From positions 18,013-82,012 of the forward strand of contig DDUV01000057.1 in NCBI GenBank assembly GCA_002344975.1: a stretch of 64,000 nucleotides of DNA. Reading direction: 5' to 3'. Of the stretch, positions 19,732 through 28,500 are shown piece by piece. The translations under genes and the position numbers were made by a program. The first letter of the stretch is position 1. Each line of letters begins with the position of its first letter. The notes below the pieces were generated by a model, which saw only the letters and a program-made list of their open reading frames with translations, searched no databases and was not told where the DNA came from. This DNA comes from Saprospiraceae bacterium UBA2329. GTDB taxonomy: Bacteria > Bacteroidota > Bacteroidia > Chitinophagales > Saprospiraceae.

Positions 19732-20163
19732 ATGATAGAAAAACTTTGGCAGGCGCTTTACGATGCCGGCGGCGTTATCAAAGACCAGGCCGCCAATATG
19801 GGGCAGGGCGCCCGCGAAAAAAGTCAGGAAGTCATTGAGGAATGGTTGGCGGTATTCCCCCGCCTCGAAGCCTACGGATTTCGCGTGACGCACTTCTCGC
19901 TGGGCGTTTCCATCAGTCCGTCATTGGAGGTGGAAATGCGCGCTGCACACGAAACCTTTCCTCCGGAGCGCATAGACCAATACATAGAAACCACGCGCAG
20001 CAGCACGGCCCTGCAATTGGTTTTTAATACCGTCAAGTCCACTTATGCCTTGTACCGCAAGGCCAAACTGCCTCTGCGCGGGGAGTTGATTGTGCGTTTG
20101 CGCATACGAATCTCCCCCGAAATACGCGTTATCATCGGCGCGCCGGCGGGCGTGGAGGAGTAG
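19732..20163 (+). CDS. Conserved hypothetical protein, 143 residues
   Basis: Not recognised. The N-terminal 40 residues are amphipathic and helical (LWQALYDAGGVIKDQAANMG). The rest looks like an alpha/beta domain with regular strands (VTHFSLGVSISPSLEVEMRA) ending in ELIVRLRIRISPEIRVIIGA. No signal peptide or membrane helix. It starts 39 bases after a hairpin repeat and is followed after 16 bases by an M23 peptidase gene, so they may be co-transcribed. Coding is supported by composition, an uninterrupted frame and the tight spacing. Confidence 0.6.
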   Translation: MIEKLWQALYDAGGVIKDQAANMGQGAREKSQEVIEEWLAVFPRLEAYGFRVTHFSLGVSISPSLEVEMRAAHETFPPERIDQYIETTRSSTALQLVFNTVKSTYALYRKAKLPLRGELIVRLRIRISPEIRVIIGAPAGVEE

Positions 20164-20179
20164 ATAAAAAATAACATCC

Positions 20180-20995
20180 ATGACCAAACTCAATTTGCTT
20201 GTCCTGGCTTTGCTTTGCTGCGGTTTCATCACAAGCATGGCCCAAAACGACAAACACATCACGGTCAGCGAAGAACCTACCGACGATGGCGTGATCCTCT
20301 ACATCGAGAACATTGGAGTGTGTCCCTACACAGTGGAGTTTGATGCCGAACTCACCAATGTTCGCGCCGATAAAGCCCTGCCGATGAGCATAGTAGTACC
20401 CGCCGGAATGCGCATGGAATTGCTGCGCTTGGAACCAAAACCCAATGCTCGCTGGGGGTATCGGTACAACTTCAACTACTACATGGGCGATGCGTTCAAT
20501 GCCCGTCACGATGGGCTGTACGTATATCAGTTGCCCTATGAAAAGGGTGCTTCTTTCGTCGTGGGGCAGGGCTACAACGGCGATTTTAGCCATCGCGGCG
20601 AAAAAGCGCTTGACTTTGTGATGCCCGTTGGAACGCCTGTCCATGCGGCGCGCGAGGGTATGGTCATCAAAGTGAGATCGGATTCCAACCGGGGCTGCGG
20701 GTCCGAATCCTGTCGCGACGACGGCAACTATCTGCTCATTCTTCACAGCGACGGCAGCATAGCCAACTACGCGCACTTCAAGCATCGCGGCGTGGCGGTG
20801 AAGGAGGGCGAGGTGGTAGCTCAGGGCCAATTGATCGGTTACAGTGGCAATACCGGCTGGAGTTCCGGGCCGCATCTGCACTTTCAGGTGTATGTGCCGG
20901 GCTTGGGCAATAAGCGCAACAGCGTGGCTACCTATTTTCGCACGGCGTCATCGGAGTCGGTGCTGCTGAGGGAAAAACAGAGTTACAAATGGTAG
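20180..20995 (+). CDS. Secreted M23 (LytM-type) zinc metallopeptidase
   Basis: A 271-residue exported protein with a signal peptide ending near residue 21 (FITSMAQ), an N-terminal beta domain (about 25-120) and a C-terminal LytM/M23 domain (about 130-250). Zinc-ligand positions are visible: His138 and Asp145 in SHRGEKALDF, and His234 in PHLHFQV, with His199 (NYAHF) as the second catalytic His; GTPVHAAREG and GYSGNTGWSSG are family motifs. Such enzymes cut peptidoglycan cross-links or act on secreted proteins. Cys173 and Cys178 may form a disulfide in a loop. It converges on the SRPBCC gene with no gap. Confidence 0.88.
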   Translation: MTKLNLLVLALLCCGFITSMAQNDKHITVSEEPTDDGVILYIENIGVCPYTVEFDAELTNVRADKALPMSIVVPAGMRMELLRLEPKPNARWGYRYNFNYYMGDAFNARHDGLYVYQLPYEKGASFVVGQGYNGDFSHRGEKALDFVMPVGTPVHAAREGMVIKVRSDSNRGCGSESCRDDGNYLLILHSDGSIANYAHFKHRGVAVKEGEVVAQGQLIGYSGNTGWSSGPHLHFQVYVPGLGNKRNSVATYFRTASSESVLLREKQSYKW

Positions 20996-21508
20996 TCAAT
21001 CGTATAGAAACGGCTCGTCGCCCTCTGCCATTCGGCGAACATTTTCAAGCACCTGATTCATATATTTTTTATAAAACACTTTTGCGAAAAGCCATTGAAG
21101 GGGTATAAAAACAAAGCCTTTAGCGTGAATGGTGTAATCGTAATTGATTTGTATTTTATTGGGCGAAAGCTCCGTCGTTGTCCATTCAAAAGTGAACTGC
21201 CAAATATCCAGCATCCACGACTTGAAATTGCCCACTTCTGCTTTCCAATATTTGTTTTCAATGCGCTCAATAATCTTGTCGGTTGATACCTCGCCGCCTT
21301 TAAAAGTTAATGATTTGTCGGCATAAACATTTTTTATAGAACCGACTTTGCCCCAACCCTCATCATTGGTTGTTTTGGTGACTTTCGGCATCAGTCCGAA
21401 CCCTGTATGCACTTTGGTAACATCGCAAAGTATGGGCGCTTTAAAAGCTCGTTCAAGCGAGCAATGGTAAATGGCTGTGGTGTGTATTTTAAAATCCATT
21501 TTATTCAT
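20996..21508 (-). CDS. SRPBCC/polyketide-cyclase-like protein
   Basis: A 170-residue protein of START/SRPBCC type by pattern: an N-terminal strand with a hydrophobic ligand-facing helix (IYHCSLERAFKAPILCDVTK), a run of beta strands (DKIIERIENKYWKAEV; WQFTFEWTTTEL; QINYDYTIHA) and a long C-terminal helix (KVFYKKYMNQVLENVRRMAE). It would bind a small hydrophobic ligand. No catalytic motif can be named. It is transcribed toward the M23 gene and abuts it, and a strong inverted repeat lies upstream. Confidence 0.65.
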   Translation of the reverse strand: MNKMDFKIHTTAIYHCSLERAFKAPILCDVTKVHTGFGLMPKVTKTTNDEGWGKVGSIKNVYADKSLTFKGGEVSTDKIIERIENKYWKAEVGNFKSWMLDIWQFTFEWTTTELSPNKIQINYDYTIHAKGFVFIPLQWLFAKVFYKKYMNQVLENVRRMAEGDEPFLYD

Positions 21509-21543
21509 TTTTTGAGTTTTCAGTGTCAGTAAAGTGTATGCGT

Positions 21544-21593
21544 AGTGAAGGGGTGACTACGGGCTGTGATCTTGGCAGAGTCACCCTTTCACT
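21544..21593. repeat. 15-bp inverted repeat between the ATP-grasp and SRPBCC genes
   Basis: AGTGAAGGGGTGACT (21544-21558) pairs with AGTCACCCTTTCACT (21579-21593), 14 Watson-Crick pairs and one G-T, loop 20 bases. It sits 13 bases after the end of the ATP-grasp gene and 36 bases before the SRPBCC start. No T run follows, so a terminator role is possible but not clear. Confidence 0.6.
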
Positions 21594-21605
21594 AAGCTGC
21601 CCGCC

Positions 21606-22667
21606 CTATTTTTTCAATTGCCGCCCCAAGGCCCTGAACGCGGCTATCATCTCTTTAGCCGGCAGGTAAGGCACTCCCCGGCGGTGCAGCGCAGTGCCCA
21701 TTCTATAAACGATGTCCCAGTGGCGTATGATTTCGCGCAGGGCGTAGCCGTAGGTATTGGCCTGTTCGTCGTAGATGTGCGTGGGTTCCGAGCAGGTGCC
21801 GTTGATTTCCAGAATAATGAAATTTTCGCCCCGGCGCAGCTCCTCAAAACTGTCGCATTTGATGTCGAAGCGCCCGTAGTGGAAACCCTCAATGCGGCGG
21901 CTGATGCGGTCGAAACTCTCGCGCAAAGTATCGTCAATGTGCGCGGCAGCATTGATGAAACGTGTGCCTTTGGAGTGATTGCCGATTTCGCCGAGCGGCA
22001 CGATTTCGCCTGCCGGGGGAATGATTTCCATTTTTTCGGCGTGCGATTTCGAGAGGCGTTCCCATTGCAGCAAAGCCCTCGGATGCGCCGCTATCAATTG
22101 CCGAAGCGTATCTTGCCCGTTGCCGACAACGTGCAGGAACTCCTTGAATGTGAGGGAAGTAATGTGCCCCTGCTCTTCGTCGGGGAAGCGGTGATAGAAC
22201 ACGCCGAATTCATTTTTTTTGGAAATAAATTCCTGCAATACAAAAGGAACCGGGTGCTTTTCCAGCAGCGTTTGCAAAGCTGCCAGGTCATAAATTTTGG
22301 AAACTAAAAACCCCCGCAATCCCATATCCGGCTTGGCAATGAGCGGAAACCCGATGCCGGCCTGTTCCAGCCGCAAAGACAAAGACTCAGTAGATTCGCC
22401 GGGCAGGGCTAAGATCGTTTTGGGCCGCCATTCCGCAGGTATTTTCATCAGGGTTTCGTATTTCGATTCCATGCCCATGCCGCCGGTGTAAATGCCGGGA
22501 TTGGCCGCCGTGAAAAAGCAGAGATGCCGGGCCTTGAGCGCCAGCCAGGGGTAATACGCCAACATGGGAAAATAGTACGCCCAAGAGGGCCAGTACTCCC
22601 AGTGTTTCCAACGGATCATGCGGCCGCGTTGCCGGAAATGCGCATCTGTAGGCATCACTTGGTACAC
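21606..22667 (-). CDS. ATP-grasp family protein
   Basis: Up to 353 residues, resembling D-Ala-D-Ala ligase/carbamoyl-phosphate-synthase-like ATP-grasp proteins. FPLIAKPDMGLRGFLV (residues 127-142) is the Lys-containing nucleotide loop, PFVLQEFI follows, and FHYGRFDIKCDSFEELRRG and FIILEINGTCSEPTHIYD carry the Mg-binding Asp, Glu and Asn. It should form a carboxylate-amine bond using ATP; substrates unknown. An in-frame ATG at 22667 overlaps the upstream methyltransferase by 13 bases; later starts at 22655 or 22619 are possible. The pair is probably one operon with trmB. Confidence 0.8.
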   Translation of the reverse strand: MYQVMPTDAHFRQRGRMIRWKHWEYWPSWAYYFPMLAYYPWLALKARHLCFFTAANPGIYTGGMGMESKYETLMKIPAEWRPKTILALPGESTESLSLRLEQAGIGFPLIAKPDMGLRGFLVSKIYDLAALQTLLEKHPVPFVLQEFISKKNEFGVFYHRFPDEEQGHITSLTFKEFLHVVGNGQDTLRQLIAAHPRALLQWERLSKSHAEKMEIIPPAGEIVPLGEIGNHSKGTRFINAAAHIDDTLRESFDRISRRIEGFHYGRFDIKCDSFEELRRGENFIILEINGTCSEPTHIYDEQANTYGYALREIIRHWDIVYRMGTALHRRGVPYLPAKEMIAAFRALGRQLKK

Positions 22668-23200
22668 ACATAAATGAAAGCCGGAGGGATGTTGAGCAAT
22701 TCAAACCGAACGCCCACTTTGCCGAAATGCCGGCGCAGCAAACCATAATCTGTGAGGGAATACTGAAACTGTACAAACAAGCCGCCGGGTTTCAACGATT
22801 CGGCAGCGGCGCGGAGGATGCGATTCTTTTCTGCTTTGGGAATAAAGGCCAGCGGCAGCGCAGAGATGACGGCGTCCACCGAATCGGGCTGCACCCATTG
22901 CAAAAGATCGGCGGCATTTTGGTTCAGGCATTGCACACGGGCATCCTGAATACGGGCCAAACCGGCGAAAAAAACATCGTTCAGTTCAAATACCAATAAT
23001 TGGCTCTCCGGCGACATGTGCCGGATGATGGCATCGGTGATGCGGCCGTCGCCGGCGCCCATTTCCACGATGCTGCGGGCCGAGCTGAATGGCACGGGTT
23101 CCAGCATTTCTTCAATGAGATGAGGCGAACTGCCCGCTATGGCTCCAATGGTTTTGAAGTCTTTGATAGCAGTTTTTAAAAAACCAGATTTGGCAGCCAT
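22655..23200 (-). CDS. SAM-dependent methyltransferase, phospholipid N-methyltransferase-like
   Basis: A 181-residue class I methyltransferase. SAM motif I is SIVEMGAGDGRIT at residues 43-55, followed by an acidic LLVFELND after motif II and DAVISALPLAF in place of NPPY. The N-terminus FLKTAIKDFKTIGAIAGSSPHL resembles bacterial PmtA-type phosphatidylethanolamine methyltransferases and KsgA-like enzymes, and the lack of an rRNA-binding C-terminal domain argues against KsgA. The substrate is therefore uncertain. It lies between trmB (31 bases upstream) and the ATP-grasp gene, which it overlaps. Confidence 0.75.
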   Translation of the reverse strand: MAAKSGFLKTAIKDFKTIGAIAGSSPHLIEEMLEPVPFSSARSIVEMGAGDGRITDAIIRHMSPESQLLVFELNDVFFAGLARIQDARVQCLNQNAADLLQWVQPDSVDAVISALPLAFIPKAEKNRILRAAAESLKPGGLFVQFQYSLTDYGLLRRHFGKVGVRFELLNIPPAFIYVCTK

Positions 23201-23231
23201 GTTTTAGATGATTGGTGATTTAAAGGCAACT

Positions 23232-23927
23232 TTACTCCCCGGCCCAACGAAAACAGAGATATTTGATGGTTTTCCCATCTGCTAAGTGCATGTTTTCGTA
23301 GTACGTTTTCAGCGCCAGTTCGGGCAGCGGCAGATCGCCGGCGTAAATATCGCTGTTTTGTGCCAAAATCTGTATTTCCGGCACCGCCTCCAGGGTTTCG
23401 AGCGAAAACTCGTACAACTCCGGCGAGTCGGTTTTGAGATGCACTTTGCCGCCTGAAGGCAAGAGGCGTTGGTATGTTTCTAAAAATTTCGGACTCGTGA
23501 GGCGTCGGTTGGACTTGCTGTTGCGCAAAAACGGATCGGGGAAGGTGATCCAGATTTCAGCAATTTCGCCGGCTTGGAAAAACTGTTCCAACAGTTCGAT
23601 GCGGGTGCGCAGGAAGGCGGCATTGGGCAGCCCCTCCTCCAGCGCGATGTGTGCGCCTTTCCAGATGCGCGCGCCTTTGATGTCCACGCCGATGAAGTTT
23701 CTGTCGGGATACATGCGCGCCAGTCCCAGCGTGTATTCGCCGCGCCCGCAGGCCAATTCCAATGTGATGGGATTGTTGTTTCCAAAATGCCCTTCGGCCC
23801 AGCGGCCGGCCATTTCCACTTCTTTGCCGGCGGTGTGCAGTACGGGCCGCCCCACGTCGAAATTTTCATATACGTTGGGAAACGCTGCCATTTCGGCAAA
23901 CTTCATCAATTTGTTTCTTTTGCTCAT
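23232..23927 (-). CDS. trmB: tRNA (guanine-N7-)-methyltransferase TrmB
   Basis: A 231-residue TrmB enzyme that makes m7G46 in the variable loop of tRNA. SAM motif I is LELACGRGEYTLGLA (56-70). The diagnostic segment EIWITFPDPFLRNSKSNRRL holds the RNA-binding and catalytic Asp-Pro loop, and TDSPELYEFSLETLE is the conserved C-terminal motif. ATG 23927 (MSKRNKLMKFAE) is preferred; the frame stays open to 23963 but adds 12 unrelated residues. Likely first gene of a trmB, methyltransferase, ATP-grasp unit. Confidence 0.92.
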   Translation of the reverse strand: MSKRNKLMKFAEMAAFPNVYENFDVGRPVLHTAGKEVEMAGRWAEGHFGNNNPITLELACGRGEYTLGLARMYPDRNFIGVDIKGARIWKGAHIALEEGLPNAAFLRTRIELLEQFFQAGEIAEIWITFPDPFLRNSKSNRRLTSPKFLETYQRLLPSGGKVHLKTDSPELYEFSLETLEAVPEIQILAQNSDIYAGDLPLPELALKTYYENMHLADGKTIKYLCFRWAGE

Positions 23928-24170
23928 AAGAGTGTGCTGATGCGGCAGTCGAGTAGCCGCCATTTTTCAGGGGTGCAAGTTAGGGAAAAAGTAGATTTTG
24001 GATTGGATGCCTGTGATTTTCGCATGTCAGGCCAATAGAGTCGGCTTGTTTTTTGACGCTAATTTTTTATGGTTTTTATGATTTTCGCTGCTCGGAGAGG
24101 GCGTCGCGAGCGGGTTTTACATTTATCACTTGATATTTTTCGGTTGGGCGGTTTCCTTCCACTCTTCTGT

Positions 24171-24200
24171 ATAGTCCGCTAAAGGTAGAACCGGGCGGGG
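24171..24200. repeat. ATAGTCCGC...GGTAGAACC dispersed repeat (copy 1)
   Basis: ATAGTCCGC, three variable bases, AGGTAGAACC and then a GC-rich run. The same arrangement occurs at 46407-46439 inside the tRNA-like array, where it forms a better hairpin. Confidence 0.6.
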
Positions 24201-24202
24201 AA

Positions 24203-24233
24203 AATTTGACAAATCTCGAAGATTTGTCAAATT
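24203..24233. repeat. 31-bp perfect palindrome (TTTGACAAATCT...AGATTTGTCAAA)
   Basis: Fourteen-base arms (24203-24216 and 24220-24233) around CGA. It lies just past the present stop codon of the DinB gene, inside the 133-bp duplicated interval. Confidence 0.85.
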
Positions 24234-24261
24234 GGACACTGTCCGAAAACTGCGCCTCACT

Positions 24262-24843
24262 TTATTCTTTGGATGTGCTTGCAGTTTCCTTCCACTCTTC
24301 TGTAAAATGCCGGATGCTCTGGGGCTGTGCAAATTTCCCGGCATTGTACGCATCCGAGGCGCGCTTGGGAATGGAGAGCGAGGTCCAATCGGAATCCTGC
24401 ACCATTTTTCCAATAAAAACGATCTGACCGATGTGGTAGGGATAGTGCGCCAATTGCCGGCTGATGGCCTCCAGTACGGTATGGCCTTCGTTGCGGATGT
24501 AAACGACGGCGCCCAAATCGGCCTCCGACAAGCCGTTCAGAGCGGTGAACAGGCAGGCCCAGCCTTCGTTCCAGCGGGCCAGAATTTCATCGCGGGAGGC
24601 ATGCTCCGATTCAAATTCGGCATCGCGTTGCCGCCATTCTTTTTCGCCATCGGTGGTGAGGAAGTCCGTCCAACGTGACAACATATTGCCCCACAAGTGT
24701 TTGACAATCACAGCAATGCTGTTGCTCTCCGGCGTGGGCTGGAACAGCAGTGCCTCGTCGGGCAATTGGGCCATAGCCCTTTCGCCGATGAGCTTGTAGT
24801 ACTCGAATTGTTGGATGGCGGCGGGAAGGAATTGGGTGGGCAT
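24262..24843 (-). CDS. DinB/DUF1572 four-helix protein
   Basis: A 193-residue DinB-superfamily protein of DUF1572 type, a four-helix bundle that often binds a metal with three His. Visible are FEYYKLIGERAMAQL near the start, NSIAVIVKHLWGNMLSRWTDF with His49, and RQLAHYPYHIGQIVFIGK with two further His, the expected metal triad. Members act in thiol-dependent detoxification or are uncharacterised. The C-terminus TEEWKETASTSKE is followed by a second copy of the sequence encoding TEEWKETA 133 bases on, so the original end was probably TEEWKETAQPKNIK and has been displaced. Confidence 0.8.
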   Translation of the reverse strand: MPTQFLPAAIQQFEYYKLIGERAMAQLPDEALLFQPTPESNSIAVIVKHLWGNMLSRWTDFLTTDGEKEWRQRDAEFESEHASRDEILARWNEGWACLFTALNGLSEADLGAVVYIRNEGHTVLEAISRQLAHYPYHIGQIVFIGKMVQDSDWTSLSIPKRASDAYNAGKFAQPQSIRHFTEEWKETASTSKE

Positions 24844-24956
24844 TGGTCGGATCGTTGATTTATGAAACAGATTTCGACGCCCACGGATTATGCAGGCGTC
24901 GAAATCAGGATTCTTGCAGAATAGCTAAGCACACGATGCACTTTGCTCTCGGCTTT

Positions 24957-25385
24957 TTACTTCTTCCCCTTCTTCATTTTCACCGGCTTCTTCCACGAAG
25001 CGATGGTGCCGCTGCTGTTCAGATCGAACACCAAATACAGTTTTTCCGGCTTGCTGAAGGAATGGCTCTCTTCGTGCATACAGTCAATGCTGTAGTTGTT
25101 GGTCACGGTATGCTCTTCCCAGGTGCCTTCGTACTTGGCCCAGTTCATCACGCGGAGTTTGTGCGCACCTGTAGGCACATTTACGGTCAGGATACCTTTT
25201 TTGCTCTGCTTGTGCGGCATGGATTCTCCAACCGATTTTCCATCAATGACGACCTGCGTTTTGGTTTCGTGGTCATACCCGTCTTCGATGTTGCGGAACT
25301 CGTAATACACCGTCAGTTGGGTGGTTTGGGCGTATCCGACTAAGCCGAACAACGCAAATACGGCAATGCTCAAAAATTTTTTCAT
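24957..25385 (-). CDS. Secreted hypothetical protein, 142 residues
   Basis: Not recognised as a named family. ATG 25385 gives a clear signal peptide (MKKFLSIAVFALFGLVGYAQ); the frame is open to 25448 but the extra part covers a promoter element. The mature protein is beta-rich (TTQLTVYYEFRNIEDGY; KGILTVNVPTGAHKLRVMNW) and ends in a very basic tail (WKKPVKMKKGKK). Pattern suggests a small immunoglobulin-like periplasmic or surface protein. A minus-strand TAnnTTTG element is 34 bases upstream. Confidence 0.7.
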   Translation of the reverse strand: MKKFLSIAVFALFGLVGYAQTTQLTVYYEFRNIEDGYDHETKTQVVIDGKSVGESMPHKQSKKGILTVNVPTGAHKLRVMNWAKYEGTWEEHTVTNNYSIDCMHEESHSFSKPEKLYLVFDLNSSGTIASWKKPVKMKKGKK

Positions 25386-25419
25386 GGTAGTATTTGAGAT
25401 TAAAATGTGAGTAATGGCG

Positions 25420-25427
25420 CAAAGGTA
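25420..25427 (-). promoter_or_regulatory. TAnnTTTG promoter element, secreted 142-residue protein
   Basis: CAAAGGTA on the plus strand reads TACCTTTG on the minus strand, 34 bases before the start at 25385. Confidence 0.6.
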
Positions 25428-25440
25428 ATTTTTTAGATTT

Positions 25441-25512
25441 AGCTGCAAGCCTCAAGCTGCGAACTACGATCGGCTGGTGGCTTGCAGCTAAGGGCTTGCG
25501 GCCAACAGCTTA
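25441..25512. repeat. AGCTGCAAGC-type intergenic repeat (copy 1)
   Basis: AGCTGCAAGCC (25441-25451) and GGCTTGCAGCT (25479-25489) are perfect inverted copies, followed by further related words (GGGCTTGCGGCC). Related AGCT-rich 12-mers occur at 48378-48405 and 60826-60870. Confidence 0.65.
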
Positions 25513-25594
25513 CCACATAACATAAGAATTATTTCCACCCGACAGGCAGCGGACAACCACATTCTGAGTATCTCTTAAACAAAATACAATCACC

Positions 25595-28500
25595 ATGAAT
25601 CAGTTCTCCCAAAAACGCCTGTGGGCCTGCCTCGTCTTTACACTTATGTTGGGAACCGCCCAAGCCCAGGTCAGCAATATTACATTTTTCATTCAAGGCC
25701 CGGAAGTTGTATGCCCCGGCACCTGCGACACCTTCAGGGTGGTGAGTTCCATGCCCAATCCAGGGGGTAGCAATGTAGTCGTTACCAATGTGACCTGGAC
25801 TGTTTCAAATGGGCTGACGGCACAGGGCAATCCAGCTTTGTTTTGTTTCGATATTCCTGGTGCGACTTATCTCCTTTTCGCGACGGGCCTGGCCAGCGTC
25901 AATGGGGCGCCCTTTACATTTCAAACCCAGCCATATACTGTGCAAGTTCTGGAAACCTGCGGATTCAACATCCCTTTCCAAATTACCTCCAACGCCTCCT
26001 CTCTGTGCGCCGCCAACCTGCCTCCGCAGCCGGTATCGCCGCCGCCCACAGGTTTTGCCTTGCTCCTCTCCGACATTAACGGAGCGGTACCCGGCCAACA
26101 AATTTGCATGGACATTCAGGCGCAGAATTTTTTCAATATGTCCGGCATGTCTTTCAGTATGCAGTACGACCCTGCCCGCTTGCTGTTTGCTTCCATGACC
26201 AATGTCGGGCTGCCGGGAAGCACTCTGTTCGGGCTGCCCAGCCCGCCCAATTCAGGAACTACCGACCCCGGCGCCATCACCGTAAGCTGGTCGTCGCCCG
26301 ATCAGTCCATCACACTCAACAACGGCACTGTTCTGTTTCGCCTTTGTTTTTTTGTGCTGCCCGGCAGTGGCTGTACCACCGATGTGGTGTTTACGAATGA
26401 GCCGGCGCCCATCAGAATATTAAGAGGCAGCGGTGAAATTGTGTCTTTCAATAGCCGTTCGGGCCGGGTACAAATCTCTAATAGTTCAATGGGGAGCGAT
26501 CCCAATTCAGCATCATGCTGCGAAAAAGTTTGCGAAGGCGCTGTAGTTCAATACAATGTGGACATACCTACGGGCGCCATCCATCCTGTAACCTGGTCCG
26601 TGCAGGGCGCTCAAAGCTACACCGTCAACAATTTCGGCTACGGCGTGGAGGTAGTGTGGGGCACCGCGGGATCGGGGTCGGTCACTGCAGCCGTTTATGA
26701 CAATACTGCTCAAATTTGCGTTGACATTCTGGCCATTCCGGAGGCCGGTTTTACCACCAATCCGCCCACGGTGAACGACACGGTTCGTCTGTGCCGGGGG
26801 CAATCTCTGGCGTTTACCAACACGACCGTCGGAGCGGAAAGCCATCGCTGGGTGTTCGGCGACGGCACTTCGAGTACTGAGTTGAACCCCGTTCATCAGT
26901 TTGAAGACGCCGGGCTGTACCGCGTGGCGCTCATTGCCTACAATGCCTGCCTTTGCAGCGATACGGCCTTTGTGATGGTGCAGGTGGACCCCGCCATCGC
27001 GCCGCAAGTCACCTGCCGGGGTACTGTTTGCGAAGGCACAGCCGTGACCTACACCACCGACGCCGATTGCGGCACTTTCATCTGGACGGTCAGCGCCAAC
27101 GGAACCATCACCAACGGCGGCGGCCCCGCGGATCATTTCATCACCATTGATTGGGCGGGCGGCCAGGAAGGCATCATCACCTTGCAGGTTTCCAATTGCA
27201 ACAATGCAACGTACTGCCCGGCGCCCAACGAACTGCATGTACCGGTCATCAGCGAAAGCGCACAGATCAGCGGGCCGGAGCAGGTGTGCCGGGCGCAATC
27301 AGCCAAATACAGCATCACCCGTTTTGAAGGTTCGGAATTCACCTGGTCGGTATCGGGCATGGGCAATATCCAAAGTGGGCAGGGCACGCACGAAGTAGTA
27401 GTGCAATGGTCGGGCCTGCTGAGCACACAGCCGCAGTGGGTGGCCGTGGAATATTACAATTGCTATTTGGAATGCGGCGGCCGGGATACCATCATGGTGA
27501 ACATACGCCCCGAATTTGCTGTCTCCGGCCCGGTGGAAGCCTGCCTGAACAGTACCCAAAATTATACCGCCCGACGCACCGACAACGGCGCCAACGTACC
27601 CTGTAACTGGGAGGCAGTAGCCGGCGACGGCTCTGTGGTCTGGACTTCCGTGGCCGCTACTGCTGCGCCGTCGCTCACCTGGAATTTCGGGCTGGGTTCG
27701 TATCGTTTGATCGCCCGGCCGGCGGTTCCGACGGATTTTTGTATCCCCTTGTATGAGATAACGGTCAGGGTACTCGATTTGCCGCCTGCATTGGCCATTA
27801 TTAACGGAGAAAATGTGATTTGCCCCGGCCAGGCTTACCAATACAGCGGTGGCGGCGCATTGCCGGCTCATACGCTGAATTGGAGCCTTGCCGGCAATGT
27901 CGGACCGGCTACTCTCAGCGGCAATCCCGTGACGGTGCAATGGGCGGCTGCCGGGTCTTATACCTTGTCGGTCAGGCAGGTAAGTCCGCAGGGTTGCGTT
28001 TCGCCTCCGCTGGGTTTTGGCGCTTCCGTGTTGCCGGCCATTGCTGTTTCCGGCCCGACAGATGCCTGCGAGGATGAGCGTGCTACTTACACAGCTACGT
28101 CCTTTCCGCAATTGGATTACCAATGGTCTGTGGTACCGGCCGGCGCGGGCAGCATTTATCAGGTGGGCAACAGTGCCTCGGTTGAGATTCTGTGGCATCG
28201 GCCCGGTGCGGCAACGCTGCAACTCAACGTGTGCGGCCAAAACATTTCCCGGTCCGTGACGGTACACGCCCGCCCGGTTCCGATGGTCGCAGCGCCTGCA
28301 TCGGTGTGCGAGGGCACAACGGCGATGGTGAGCGTGGGCGGCGCTTATGCTGCTTACGAGTGGCGCAACGCGACAGATCAGTTGGTTTCCAATGTGGCCG
28401 CAGCCAATCTCCCGGCGGGGTATTACCAACTCATCGTGACCGACAATTTCGGCTGCGCCGGCTCGGCCCGATTCAACATGTCGGAACTGCCCGCGCCGTA

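Larger units (their letters stand above)
24151..24304. repeat. 21-bp direct repeat from the DinB gene end flanking a palindrome
   Basis: The same 21 bases (GTTTCCTTCCACTCTTCTGT plus A) occur at 24151-24171 and 24284-24304, 133 bases apart. The right copy is the C-terminal coding end of the DinB gene (minus strand, TEEWKET), and the left copy would encode TEEWKETAQPKNIK with its own stop. Between them is a perfect 14-bp-arm palindrome. Confidence 0.85.

Noticed and set aside
21544..21593. Operator for a regulator of the SRPBCC gene
   Set aside because: The 20-base loop and distance favour a hairpin in RNA over a protein-binding dyad, and no regulator gene adjoins it.
24126..24413. 95-codon minus-strand frame ending TEEWKETAQPKNIK
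   Set aside because: Its only meaningful part is the duplicated end of the DinB gene; the rest is out of frame with that gene. Treated as a displaced remnant.
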